Shown here piece after piece: positions 1-12,600 of a stretch of DNA of 45,829 nucleotides. Under the pieces are notes generated by a model. It saw only the letters and a list, made by a program, of their open reading frames with translations. It searched no databases and was not told where the DNA came from. How positions within the stretch are numbered: the first letter of the stretch is position 1; the number at the start of each line of letters is the position of its first letter. Both the position numbers and the translations under genes were made by a program. The DNA lies in assembly GCA_000708835.1 (NCBI GenBank), contig DF237609.1, positions 1 through 45,829 of the forward strand, written 5' to 3'. The DNA is from Klebsormidium nitens (Eukaryota > Streptophyta > Klebsormidiophyceae > Klebsormidiales > Klebsormidiaceae).

Positions 1-2651
1 TCTGGGCAACCAGTCAAGCCCATCGAAAAGCCGGCCTGCGAGCGAAGCGCGCGCGCACCCGCACGTCCGCTGAACCCCAAGTAAGAATCTTGAACACTAG
101 CTAGCGGAGGTCTCGCATCTCATTTCAAGCAAGGGCATCCGAGTCAGACCCGAACTTCGTGCATCACGGAGACTTTGCCGTAGAGAAGAGGAAATCAACT
201 GAAATCACGTAGGTGCCACGTAGGCTCTTTCTTGTGTCGTTAGGTGCCTGCTTGCGACATACTGGAGTACCGCATGTTACTTGTAACCCAGCTTCTCGGT
301 TTGCGGCATCAGGCGATCTGGCACTAAAGCCATCCAAGTGACTGAATTAGAGCCCGGCCCGGACTATCAGCCGTTCATCGCCGCCAGAAGATACTGTCCT
401 TTCAGTATTCTTGAAGCCCCACCAGCTGCGACTGAAATCTACCAAGGATGCGAGTTCATAAACATGCTCGCGCACAGCGTTCTGCAGATTTGGGGCGGGA
501 ACGTATCCGCGGACTACAACAAAAATAAGGGCTATTATGTAAGATGGGCAAAGGCATTTGAAATTCCGACCGTTCCGTTCCGATGGACGCTTCTCTCTAA
601 GCCCGGCGTTCCGACCAGTTTTAGCCACGGAAGACGGAATTTGGATACCGTCTTTATCTCGTGCAAGCACCTATGATCGGAGGAAGCGGAGAACTTCATC
701 CACCGGTCTGGAAGATGCTTGTTTGTGGAAGAAACAGTAAGTACTTTCAGTGTTTCTAGAGGTGACGAAAAACAGCGTCCATTCGCTCTTCCGTTGACGA
801 ATGACAGCAAACAGAGAAGGCCACCGGTAGCGCCGCTAGAGGCAACGCTCTCACAGCTGACACGAGGCGCACTGTCCAGAAATGGATAATCAAGGAGAGG
901 GGGAAAGGAGCGTTCGGTTATCTCTATCTTAAGCAAGGCCGAGTTGTTCTTCGGAAACGGAGGATGGGTAAGGAACTTCAATTCAAATTCAAACCAGCTG
1001 TCAGCATTGGCGCCGCAAAGAAGGACCATGCAAGATGCAGAGAACATCAATGAAGCCCCAACAGCTTCGAATCCTGAGAGGCCGCCGCGACGGGAGCTCG
1101 TTCGTGGTTAACATCACCAAAGTGCTTATTGACGAAGTACGTGATTCTTACGGCGGCTTACTCGCAGGTTTTATGTCGGGTGATAAAACCTATTGGCTTC
1201 CGTCGGTTACATCTCACATATTTCCACCTACCTAACAGATTCGGCGAGTTGAGATGGCTTCAGCAGTGCTTTTTAACAAGGGCCGCGGAGTGTGAGGTAA
1301 CTTTACCCCAGCAGGGCCGGGCTTTGGTCATCGCCATAATTTGGTGGGCGGAATTTGAGCTCGTGTGCAAGCCGGTTTTGGCCAAACTTAGCACTGAAGG
1401 ACCTCAGGACGGAGTGACTCGTCGGTCCATGAACCCGCGGTGATCGACAGATACATGGCATCGGCCGCCAATACGTGCGTGCTTCCGCGGGTTCAAGACC
1501 TTCGATCAACAAACAATTTCTGGCGGACGGGTACTTTGCGGTCGCTTTCGCGCGGTCATTGAAGCGACCAAGCGCCTGCGGGCGAAACGTGCACCCCATG
1601 TCGGAACTCCGAATTTGAACTTATACCTCGACCGTTCACATAGAAGAATGAGACGGGTAGTTGCCCGGCCAAATCGACTTTGGTGCAACGTCGGAATCAG
1701 ACCCGACCGTCATCATTTCCTGCCCAAGCATGGCCCGAGACGCACGGCCGGTAGACTTATTGGCCTGGCACTTGCTAAATGGTTTCTCTATAGCCTAGGT
1801 CTTCGCATTTTTTTTAGCCTTATATATGATGGCAAAGAATCCAATCCAGGCGGTCAGGGCAAAGCCCATCGAAGCAGCAGCAATTGAAGGAAAGAAAATC
1901 CATGTTGCGGACTGTCAAGGTAACTGCATTGGCCTTCAATATTTGCGCTGCTGTATCGTACCTGGTCTGAGGTCAGAGACGTCAGCCATGCGCTCATCAT
2001 TACCGACAAAGGGTAAGCACTACGGCTGCAATCACAAGTATATTGCAAATCATTCGCCTTAGGGCCATGCAGCCGTGACAGCGTTTAGCACGCGCTCTGA
2101 AGTAGGTGCCTTTTGTCGGAGCACCTGTTTGCGCATGTGTCTCACTTCAAACACCCTTGTCCGTATCGCATGAGACTGGGATTTTGGATATGATCAGCAC
2201 ATATTGCGGACGCGGTGTGAAAAACCTTGCTCAAGGACTGTAAAATTCAACCCAGGAATTAAGAGGGTCCCTAAGAGCACCGGAAACTGAGAATGCAGAA
2301 GGAAACGGACAAGGGTGACCCCCTGACACAGTTTTTCTGCATTGTCGGGCGCAGGCTATTTGCAACGGTTATTCGCAATCGATAAGGATCGTACCTGGAT
2401 TTCCGCTTTTAAGCACGCAATTGCCGAGACGACCAACTGATGGATATAACAGTATCTGCCCTTGCCTTTTCGCGAGCTATCTGCCCTTGCCTTTCAAAGC
2501 TACGAGATAAGAAAACCTTATTCCTGTAAAAACACTGTCAAGAAAAACCGAAACCCGTACCCTGAACCCTCGCCCCGGGACTCTTATTAACATCGACAAC
2601 CCCTTTGCATTTCGTTCCATAAGCAACATCTCGATCCTGCGCGAGCTTGGG
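1..2651. other. Region beyond the GWD 3' end, no gene seen
   Basis: Open frames of up to 171 codons occur on both strands (for example 535-1050 minus and 338-676 plus), but they overlap in several frames and have no recognisable domain or convincing splice partners. The first few hundred bases left of 2652 should be the GWD 3' UTR. I cannot place a polyadenylation signal. Confidence 0.5.
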
Positions 2652-3657
2652 CTACAAGATCTGGGGCCTGGACTGTACCACGGTGAACTTGCCATCCGCG
2701 TATACGCCCTCGATATCCTGCGGCACGCCGCCAAACGCGGCCTCGACCTCTTTCGCGATGCCGACAACGCCCTCGATGAGCTGGCTTTGGAACTGCAAAA
2801 TGGAAGAAGGGAACGACTTAGCGATGCTCTTCGTACTCGAATGTGCTTTGTAACGGACAAGGCAAAGACTGCAACGAATCATCCTGAAACCCTCCATCGC
2901 TGAAGGCGGTCGGGGAATCAGCAAAAGCGGGGAAAGAAGCCTCGAAAAACCGACCGGTTATTCCGCCAGGACTTCATAACGAAACAGTGTTTGAGGCGAG
3001 TGCTTCGGTTCTCTCTGCCAAATTTACCTCAGGATCCCACAAGAGCTTCTCCGTGGTAGAGTCCAAGAGGTGCTCTTTCGCTTCTGGTTCTGGAACGCTG
3101 TCGTACAATCCGGCCCCCACAAAGCCAAAATTCCCGAATTACCCAATTTCTGGGTTGACCTCAGAACTTTGAGACTTCCCGACTGCAAATCTTACCTCAG
3201 GATCCCACAGAAGCTTCTCGGTGGTGTAGTCCAAGAGATGCACTTCCGCCTCCGGCACTTGAACGCTATCATAGAGACTAGCCCCCGCAAAAACCCAAAA
3301 ACCCTCCAATCAATCAATTTCCAATTTGATTTCAAAACGTTCAGACTTCCCGGCTGCAAATCCTACCTCTGGAAATTGGTTTCAAAACGTTCAGACTTCC
3401 CGGCTGCAAATCCTACCTTTGGAAATTGGTTTCAAAACGTTCAGACTTCCCGGCTGCAAATCCTACCTCAGGATCCCACAAGAGCTTCTCGGTGGTGTAG
3501 TCCAAGAGGTGGACTTCCGCCTCTGGCACTGGAACGCTGTCGTACAGCCCTGCACCCGCAAAGCCCTCCTGGTCCTCGCCGTTGGAATCAGAGCGCGCGA
3601 TGATGGAATTGTTGGCGGCAAGAAGGGCGATGCGCTTCGAGGGGAGCGACAAGATCT
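2652..3657 (-). CDS. GWD: GWD exons 16-17: end of the nucleotide-binding domain
   Basis: Exon 16 (3657-3467, 63 residues plus 2 nt) carries the signature SDSNGEDQEGFAGAGLYDS of the ATP-binding domain shared by GWD and PPDK. Exon 17 (2792-2652) encodes FQSQLIEGVVGIAKEV... and the conserved C terminus with PQDIEGV and VVQSRPQIL, followed by TAG at 2654-2652. Exon 15 leaves one base (G) that joins AG of exon 16 to give Glu994, so no exon is missing across the 5.4-kb intron between exons 15 and 16. Confidence 0.95.
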
Positions 3658-6600
3658 CTGCAAACGGAAATGAAGTGTCCAGTTTCAGTATATTTAAGAA
3701 TCGAGAAGCGCTTTGAGCCGGATCGATCCCTATCGTCGCTGTTGGAGTGAGCGCGCGACAAAGGAACCGTCAGCCGCAAGAAGAGCTGCGCGCCTCAATG
3801 GGAGCGGCCTTGCCTTGATTTAGCGCCGGTCGTGGCACTCGGACACACTGAACCGCTCACTGTTACATGAGAGGTGATGTAAAGGCAGCAGGTAAACAAA
3901 GCTGCGGATTTTGAAAGAGCGGCACACAATCAGTGGCAGAACGAGGGGTGTCGTTAGCTTAGAACCGTAAGGGACAGGAAGAGATAATCTGGATGGACTA
4001 AAGTGCAGCATCCCTTCAAATGTACAGGCCGCCCTTATTTGGGGAGGCTTACATAGGGATGACGTAACTCATATCCACCGACCAATCAAACGCTGCGAGC
4101 TCAGAAGCAAAATAGTCTCAAAAACGAAACTCTAAGATAGGACGGCCGATGGTCGATGCAAGATTACTTCAAAGACGGTAATTACAAGGCGCCATTCCTT
4201 TGCCTGTCTTTCGAACATGTAAACGGCCTCATATCCTGCCAACAACACTCTACGGCTTTACCTTATGTGCACACGTCATCATAGCCGCTGAAAGCGGCAC
4301 AACGAACAATTCCTTTGGGAATCGGTGCGTGTAAAAGCAACCACAATTTGGGCATGCAGAGCCTCAATTTGAGCAATGGAAGTGAGGAGGAACCTCGGCT
4401 CCAGCTCATCATTGGCTGTTGCATCACTTTCAAGTGAGAACAGCGACGCTAGACAACTGGGAACAGGCGCGCAACTAGGCGCAGCTGATGTGACAATGAT
4501 CAAAGAGTGCGATTGCGAGGAGACCAACTGCTTCCCGGGCCCGACTGCGTGTCAGGTCTCGCAATAAGCTGAGATTGATTGACACGGCTGTAGAAGGAAA
4601 GCGAGTTCAGCTTGCAGAAACCGACAGACCAGGCCGTCACATTCTTTGCGCAGCCCACCTGATCCAGCGGCAATGCGTTGGAAGTAACCAGTTTCTCGTA
4701 CCCCTCACTTGTCAGCAAGTTTTTACCCGTGAATTGCTTTTGAGAAACGCGTCTTCAGGGACAGTACAAGAACTGGACTTCGAAGGAGCGGTGCAGACAC
4801 GAACGGAGTCCTGGTTGGCTTGCTTAATTGATAACATTGGTTTTTGTTGTGTGAGGGGTGGTCTATCATTTTGGAGCCTATGGAAGTAAGACACTGAATC
4901 GATCTGACGGTGGCGTCGCGGGAGGTTTTGGTTGAGCACGCTGCTCAACGTAGATTCATCACGGCCACGCGGGAATGTGTAATTTAGCTTTGTCGATCTT
5001 AGTACATAACCTAATGACAGCCTGTTTTGAGAACCTCAATTTCCACCCATAATGCCCTCCAAAGTAGAGAGTGATCGTATGTATCAGCAACATTAACGAT
5101 GATAACTTCGGGGCAATGAATCTACGCTGCCAGGCTTACTGCTGAGGAGGTTCCCCGGGCGAGCTTGCAGACATCATTTCCAACCAGATAGGATGAAAAT
5201 AACCATTCTTGCACCGCAAGTCGACTTGCGACGAATCAGATGGTTGCGGTCAACGTGACAAGAAAATTCAACGCACGTCCTACGAGAGTCTTCCGACCCA
5301 AATCAACCGCTTGAACAAAGGTGAAGCAGATTGCATAACCACGTTGAAGCGGCATGTCGTTTCTACAATGAGATTACATACCCTAAAGCCACGCTTTCAA
5401 CAGAAGCCGTGGTAACATCTTTTCTGACCCCCTACCCACAAGGTGCTCCGGAAAGGGTTCAGAAACCTGGAAGCTCTTATGGGTGCCTGCTTAGTGGTAG
5501 TCAGTCTCGGTGGCACTCGGCAACTTTTATCCGTTGGACAACGGATCCAAGAGAAAGCGAGTCATTGCCACCTGCGCAAACCCTATTGTCGAGATGCCCC
5601 AGTTGAGCGGAACGTATAAAGAGCATTCCAACAAGTTGGCAAAGAGATTAAGAGACCAGAACCATTCAGGGAAGCTTCTTATTCACTTTGCCCGCAACAG
5701 CTGAAAAGGAACCTTTCGGCAAGCCAAGAACGTAAGGCTCTTTCTAGCGCGACAAGGATCCATATCTAGTGCTGAGAGCGGGCAAGAGAGCCGCAAGGAT
5801 GCGGAGCCGCAGGATGAAAATGTCGACCCACTTCGACGAAGGGTGCTATGAAAATCTTGCTGACAAGTTGTCTCAAAGCGCTTTGACCTCTGCTTCATTC
5901 TTCGCTGGGCCCTCGGTGAATGAACCCGTGCGAGTATGATGTAGAAACGTTTTTGAAGACTGAAACGAAGGGTTTGCTTGAAGTTGAATTGAAAGCCGCC
6001 ACCAGAACCAGTCTACCGTCCTGGCATCATGCTCGTGCAAAGGAAAATTGAGAGAACGCCTCATGTAAGCGACATCACTGCCAGGATGGGTTCGTCGTAA
6101 CAACTTATGCTTAACAGAATCTAGCCGTCACTGTCTCTACGAAACATTTCCAGTACAGACAGAAAGAACGACCAGCTGACGCCACTTGAACTCAAATAAG
6201 CTACGAGGAAGACGTAACATAGACAGTGAGCACCTTAGAGTTGGCACTCTGCAGGTTTGCAAAAGCGGGTAAGAACAGAAGCGACGTACTGAGGTGGAAA
6301 TGAAGGACAGCGATCTCATCTAGATCAATAGGGCGACGTGTCAGGAAGCACGGTGCCAGATAAGCGGACTCATCCGGGTGCTACAGATGGGTTTCACGTG
6401 TTTATGTCCACACGAATCTCAGACGATATCAGAGAGTGCATGCGCAACCTGATCCTCCAATGGCTTCACACTTTCTCAAGAAGGGCTGAGGTAAGCCTCA
6501 ATCCAAGGACATCCTTGCCAGTCACTGTCTACGCAAAGATCAGGGCGGATCAATTGGCTCTGCTTTGAAGTTGCCGATCAGTACCCAAATACATGGTCTT

Positions 6601-9600
6601 AACTTCAGAGTTGTGCTTGGCGTCAGGGCCAGAATGTTTGGGATATGTCAGCAGCTCTGCAAGGCCCCCTGACGCCGAAACCCAACCCAACCAACTACAC
6701 CCTTGGCCCCCTCAAGAATACGAATCATCCGTGCTGATCCCGTTCTGAATTTGGATGGCTTCTGGGTATGAGAACTTTTGAGGCCAAACCTCAAGCGAGC
6801 AACATCTTCGCCACTTCAAAGAACAGCCAGCCTAGCCGCCGTCTTCGTTGGAGACAGACTGATTGAAAACTACTCGTGCATCTTCTTCTTCAGATACGAC
6901 AGAAGAAGAAGCCTGCACAACTCAAGCTGTAGACCAAACGCCGGCTCACATCTCAAGCTTTTGGTGAGCAGAGAACTCACGCTAGGAGTGTTTGTCATTG
7001 CCACACTCAAAACGGCAGATTTGGAACAGCGGTGAATGCTGAGCCACACTCGGTACGGTGTCAATGCTCTCTTTCTGAAGCTAGGACAAATTCAGAATGA
7101 GCCCTCTCGTGATAAGGACCAACTACAGCCAAGGTTTCGCAGACGTTCAGGAAGGAAATCCAGCGACTTTAACCAACCAGCAAACATGGTCGAAGCAGCC
7201 AAGCGGCCATGCTCCGTAGGTTGGACCTCTGAACCGAACTTGGCAGAGTAAACACCTCATCCAGTGTTGATGGCTCAGATCGTCTCGTAGCTTGACACTA
7301 CCGCAAGCTTTTGCAACTGCTTCAAGAGCGTTTAAACAAGACCCGCTTGACGGCAACGGATACGGCTTTGCTTCACTGCAGCGACATCGTTACGACCAGA
7401 ATTCCAGGCGTCAAACCCGTTTAACGCCATACAACGCTTACTCAGAGACGGGCGGAGAGAAAACTGCCCATAACCAGAGACATGCTGCAAATTAGCAAGC
7501 TAACGACAGCGCGGCTCAAGAATATTAGAGTTATCCAAGAATGGGTGGGAGCGATGACACCCACAGGAATCTCATCGCCGCAGACTGTGAAACTTCGCTA
7601 GCTGAGGTGACACGAAGCTCAATAAGCGAGTCAGCAGATAGTCACGAAACCGCAACAAAACGAACGCGGACGCTGTCGAGCGCCCCATATAATGGCCAAC
7701 TTTCTTAAAGAGGTCAAAGGATACGCTGCCGACAGACTCCAACGGTGTAATATGCAAGCCGTGACACATCAAGAAATGTGGAAAACTGGCAAAAGATAGT
7801 CCACAACCCAGCAAAATGTCGGTACAGGTCTGGCAAATGTGCTAGGTATTATAAACTCAAAAAAACGGTGACCGACAAGGAAGCACGGTCCCTGGGGAAA
7901 AGAAAATTCCTGATCTAATGTTCGCAAAGCTTGAAAAAAACTCCTAACTTCATGCGAAACCCCTGACCCCAACAGGACTCCCATCGCAACAGAGATGCAT
8001 TGCCATTGTGGCTTCAAGCGGTCTTCGAGATGCCGTGGGGAGAGACCTCATCATTCGTCATCGCAGCCACTGTATCATTCGTTTTAAGATTCTAGCAACT
8101 TCCACACAAATACCACACACACCGTGCTGCAATCAAGCAACGCTCCAAGCAAACAAAGGCGACAAGAGGTGTCGACCGCAAGTATTGTGGAATCGTTTGC
8201 TCGCTTATTGCGTGTGACCATCTTAGAGAGGGTTCCGGTTGACAGCTCGCTTGGTAGATTCAGCCCAAAGAATTTCATCCGGACGCCTCTTGAAGAGGGG
8301 TCCGGATGAAATTCGGACCCCTCCACCGAAATTCTTAACGTTCATTTGGGTTGGATTAGTCGGTCAACGAGCCATTGGGGTAATTCCCAACCAGCACTTC
8401 CAGAGCCGAACAACAAAGAAGTCAACAAACCCGACCAGGCCAAACGCTCATAATGAGCAGGACCAACGAGACGTCCGAAAGCAAAATCCAGGGCAAAATC
8501 TAAAGCCTCACCAAGCTTCGCCTACGACAAGAAGCAACTTTTTGTTTGTGGGTAGTGCTGAACGCCACTCCGGGTAGCTACCCACCAGCACTCGAGCCCC
8601 ACCAAAAAGGTAACGTTTGGAAGAACTCACCGGGTAAACGACGAATCCCATTATGTGAGAGGAACTTAGAAAGCAAATTGCCAAGTCATGCAGGATCAAG
8701 GATCTCACCTAAGGTCCCGTCCTGATTGTAATTGAAGCTGAACGCCCGCCCCGGATCGCTGCCCACTAGCACCTCCCAAGTTCCTCCAAAATAGCAGCTT
8801 TTGATGCGATAATCGGGTTACATGCTGACCATGAATACGGAAAAAAGGAAGCCACAAACGCTCATGTCCAGTGCAAAGTCTCACCGGAGGTTCCGTCCTG
8901 GCTGTAAGTGAAGCTGAACGCATGTCCCGGGTAGCTCTCGACCAGCAGTTTTCGAGCCCCACCATAAAGCATCTTTTAGGAGAATAAATGCCCGATGCCC
9001 AACATCTGAGAGGATTTTAGAAAGCAGAAAGCAGAAAGCTAACTTGGGCAGCATCAAGGATCTCACCTGAGGTCCCATCCTGGTTGTAAGTGAAGCTGAA
9101 CGCGCGCCCCGGGTAGCTCCCGACCAGCACCTCCCCGAGCCCCGGCACCACCTCGCCGAAGATCTTGGACCGGTCGCCGGAAATGGGGTCCGCTGTGTGG
9201 ATGACGAACGCGTATTCCGCCGGAACGACCTTCTGCAGGAGCACCGCCATCTGGAGGGCGCCGTCGGGGGTCCCCCACGCGCGGCGGCTCAACCTGGAAA
9301 CCGGTTAGTGCTAATCAGCAAGGGTTAATCTTGGTTTAGGGTTGCGTAGTCACTGCCCCGCGTGCGGCGGCTCAACCTGAAAGACAGCTTAGGGCTGGTT
9401 AGTCAAGGTTCGCTAGCAGGGGCTACCCCATGCGCGGCCGCTCAAACTGCAAAACGGAATAAAGTTGTAACGGGTGGAGTTCCGGTCGTTGGCTGCTGAA
9501 ATTAGCAACAGCTTGTGCTTCCTTTCTTTGCAATCGGTTAAGCCGTTGGGCTGCCCGCACACAGCGGCTCAACCTGCGATGGCGGTTGACTTGAAATCGG

Positions 9601-12600
9601 TTTTGCTTCTGGTTGTTGGTATATAGAGCAGCACAGTCCTCGTGGTATTAGTGCAATCGCCTGAGTCGTCAGGTGTGGCGGGTCCAATCTGGATCACTAC
9701 GAACGGGTACAGTGACTGTAGTCCCGTCAACGCTGAGCGTTCCAAGTATCAAAGAAACATTTCTTTCCCCACCCCTCTTCTTCGCAAAGTCATTTGCAAA
9801 CTCAGAAAGCTTGCATGAACAAGCCGCTTTTTCAGGGTTTCCACAGAATATCTTCCTGCCGTTTCTTAGCAAAAGTTCACTGCTGAAAACCGGACTTATC
9901 CACTCCCCTCATTCTCACATCACAAAAGACACCCAATCACGAACATTACTTACCAGGCTCTGTCCGTCCATTTGCTAGCCCACCCTCGCCTACTCGCGCC
10001 CGAAACCGCCTGCCAGCCCGCATCCATCGGGAGAACTTGCTGCTACAAACCGACTTTACTCGCATTCCCTCTATTCTGTCTGCCATGGATACACATTTAG
10101 CGCGCAGTCACGAACGTTTCTTACCAGGCTCTGTCCGTCCATTTGCTAGCCCACACGCGGCAGATCGCGCCCCACGCCGCCTTCCAGGCCTCGTCCGACG
10201 CCCAAGCTCCGCTCTCCACGATCCCCGCAGCCTCGGCGACTCCTGTGACTTCCTTCCTCAGCGTTGCAAGCGCCGAGAGTTGCGTGGAAACAACCATGCG
10301 CAACTCGGAGAGCTCGGCCGGAATCCTGAACGGAAAACGGAAGCGCGGTTAGCGGACGTCTTTTTCCACAAGGTTGTTTCTGCGAGTTGCGTAACTTCCT
10401 TCCTCACACTTCGAAGCGCCAAAAGTTGCGTGCAGAATAACCATTCACAACTCGGAGAGCTCGGCCGGAATCCTAAACGGAAAACGGAAGCGCAGTTGGC
10501 GGACGTCTTTCTGCACGATTCGGATTGTTTCTGCGCCTTGCGTGATTTCCTTCCTCAGCGTTTGAAGCGCCGAGAGTTGCGTGGAGACAACCATTCGCAA
10601 CTCGGAGAGCTCGGCCGGGATCCTGAACAGAAACGGAAGCGCAGTTAGCTGACGTCTTTCCGCACGATTCAGATTGTTTCTGCGAGTTGCGTAGAAACAA
10701 CCATCCGCAACTCAGAGAGCTCGGCCGGAATCCTGAACGGAAAGCGGAAGCGCAGTTAGCGGACGTCTTTCTCCACGATGCCCGCAGCTTCGGCGACTCC
10801 CGTGACTTTCTTCCTCAGCGTTGCAAGCGCCGAGAGTTGCGTGGAGACAACCATTCGCAACTCGGAGAGCTCGGCCGGAATACTGAACGGAAAGCGGAAC
10901 GCACTTAGCAAACCTCCCAAGTGCTCGCGGCTTTGGCGAATTGCGTTTCGGTTTAAAGCGCCGACAATTCCGTCGAGATGACCTCTCGCAAGTCAGAAAA
11001 CTTGGCCGGAATCCTGAAGCGGACAGCACAAGCGGAGTCAGCGAGCGTCGCTGTCCACGCGGCTTTGTTGGTTTGCGTGACTTCATTCGTCAGCGCGTGC
11101 AGCGGCAAGAGTCACTTTGACGACAACCTCCCAAAGTTGACCAAGTACGACTGGAATTCTGACAGGAAAACAAAAATTTCCCCTTCGCGAACGTCGCCTT
11201 TACAGTTTAGGAGGCCTTGGCCTTGTTCCGTCACTTCCCCTCTCAAAACTTTCATTACCGTAAAATCCGTGGCAACGTCTTTGCAATCAAGAGAGCACGG
11301 CCGAAACTTTGGAGCACAAAGCCGAAGGGGTCAAAACCTGCGTCTACACAATGATCGACAAGTATCTGGTAGAACAAGTGGGAAAGGTGAGGTTGTTACT
11401 GACACCGCGCTCTGGTAAGCACGAAGTTTTGTACATCTCGACAGCACTCAATCGACTAAAATTGTCAATGTCCGATACACGAAAACCCTGAAGTATAGCA
11501 CGTTCAGGGACGCTTCAGATTCGAAAAGCCAAAAACAGACAGCGGATCCCGATGCTTTTGTAAGAGTCGCACATCAGCTAGACCATCTGCCTTCCACCGT
11601 TGAAACCTAGCAACGTTCTAGCGGACGGCCCAAGCCGTAAGTCGACGATAACAGTACGAGATTCAAGACTGGAAGACGTCCAAATCGCAGCGCTGAGCTC
11701 AACCGCCTACAATCGGCGGCATCTTTTGGAATCTTAACTTGAAAGTTCTGATAAAGGTAAAGGTGATTGGTAAAGATAAACACTGAAATCCCGTTGCGAG
11801 AAAGCCACTCACCCTCTCCCTTCGAACGACTCCACCGCCGTGAGCAGCCTCTTCACGCGGTTGGCAGGAGTCCTGTTTATGGACGCCGCGAGCGCCTTCT
11901 CAAACGCGCCGAACGGAAGAGCTACTGACGTGGGTAGGTCAAACGACGGGTTTTTGGCCGCCTCTCGGAGCCGTGCGATGTTGAGCGACTTTTGGTTGAC
12001 GCCCCCGGAGGGGAAGTCCGACTCGGAAATCGCCCAAGCCTTGGGGGGTTGGGGCGGCTCTGCAGGGGTGGAGGATCTCCAAGAGGAAGCAGCGCGCTTG
12101 GCAACCGCGCCGTTAGAGGAGGCTGCAAAATGGGACGGGAAGCGTACAGGTCAAATTGGATGGCAAAGATTGGTATCTGTACGGAAGCTGTTCTTAACCT
12201 TGTTTGAGAAGCGGCGGTCAGCGGAGAAGCCAAACAAAACGGCTCTTAGTCTTTGGAAGTGGCCTCGGTGTGCCTCATGCGAACGACTCCTCTCCACTTC
12301 GACCGACGCACGAGGTTTCGAGCTCCCTCAGTAGACAATCCTTACAGCCTCAGTAGACAATCCTTACAGCCAACCATTTTCCTGGCAGTCACTGCGTCAA
12401 ATCATTTACGGTACGATGTTTCACATCCATGCCGATGCTCTCCTACATTCGTCACATCTGACGACATCAATCTCAAGACATAACCACAAGCCTGCTGCAG
12501 TCAACTTGCTCATACTTCTCTCTAGACCGCAGAAAGCCAAAAGAACTGCTGGTCCAAGCTTATGGTTACTGGTACGACTAGAGAAACACCTAGAGCAACA

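Noticed and set aside
535-1050. Minus-strand open frame of 171 codons
   Set aside because: It has no domain, signal or splice partner, and plus-strand frames overlap it. It is compatible with chance.
3658-9066. Missing GWD exon between exons 15 and 16
   Set aside because: The split codon G|AG joins them in frame and the protein aligns without a gap in this region, so the 5.4-kb stretch is a single intron.
10037-10648. Plus-strand open frame of 203 codons
   Set aside because: It is antisense to GWD exon 14 and its echo array. Its internal repetition (ELGELGRNPE) comes from the tandem units, not from a repeat protein.
11840-12334. Plus-strand open frame of 164 codons
   Set aside because: It lies opposite GWD exon 13, whose minus-strand frame matches GWD (DLPTSVALPFGAFEKAL) and fits in phase.
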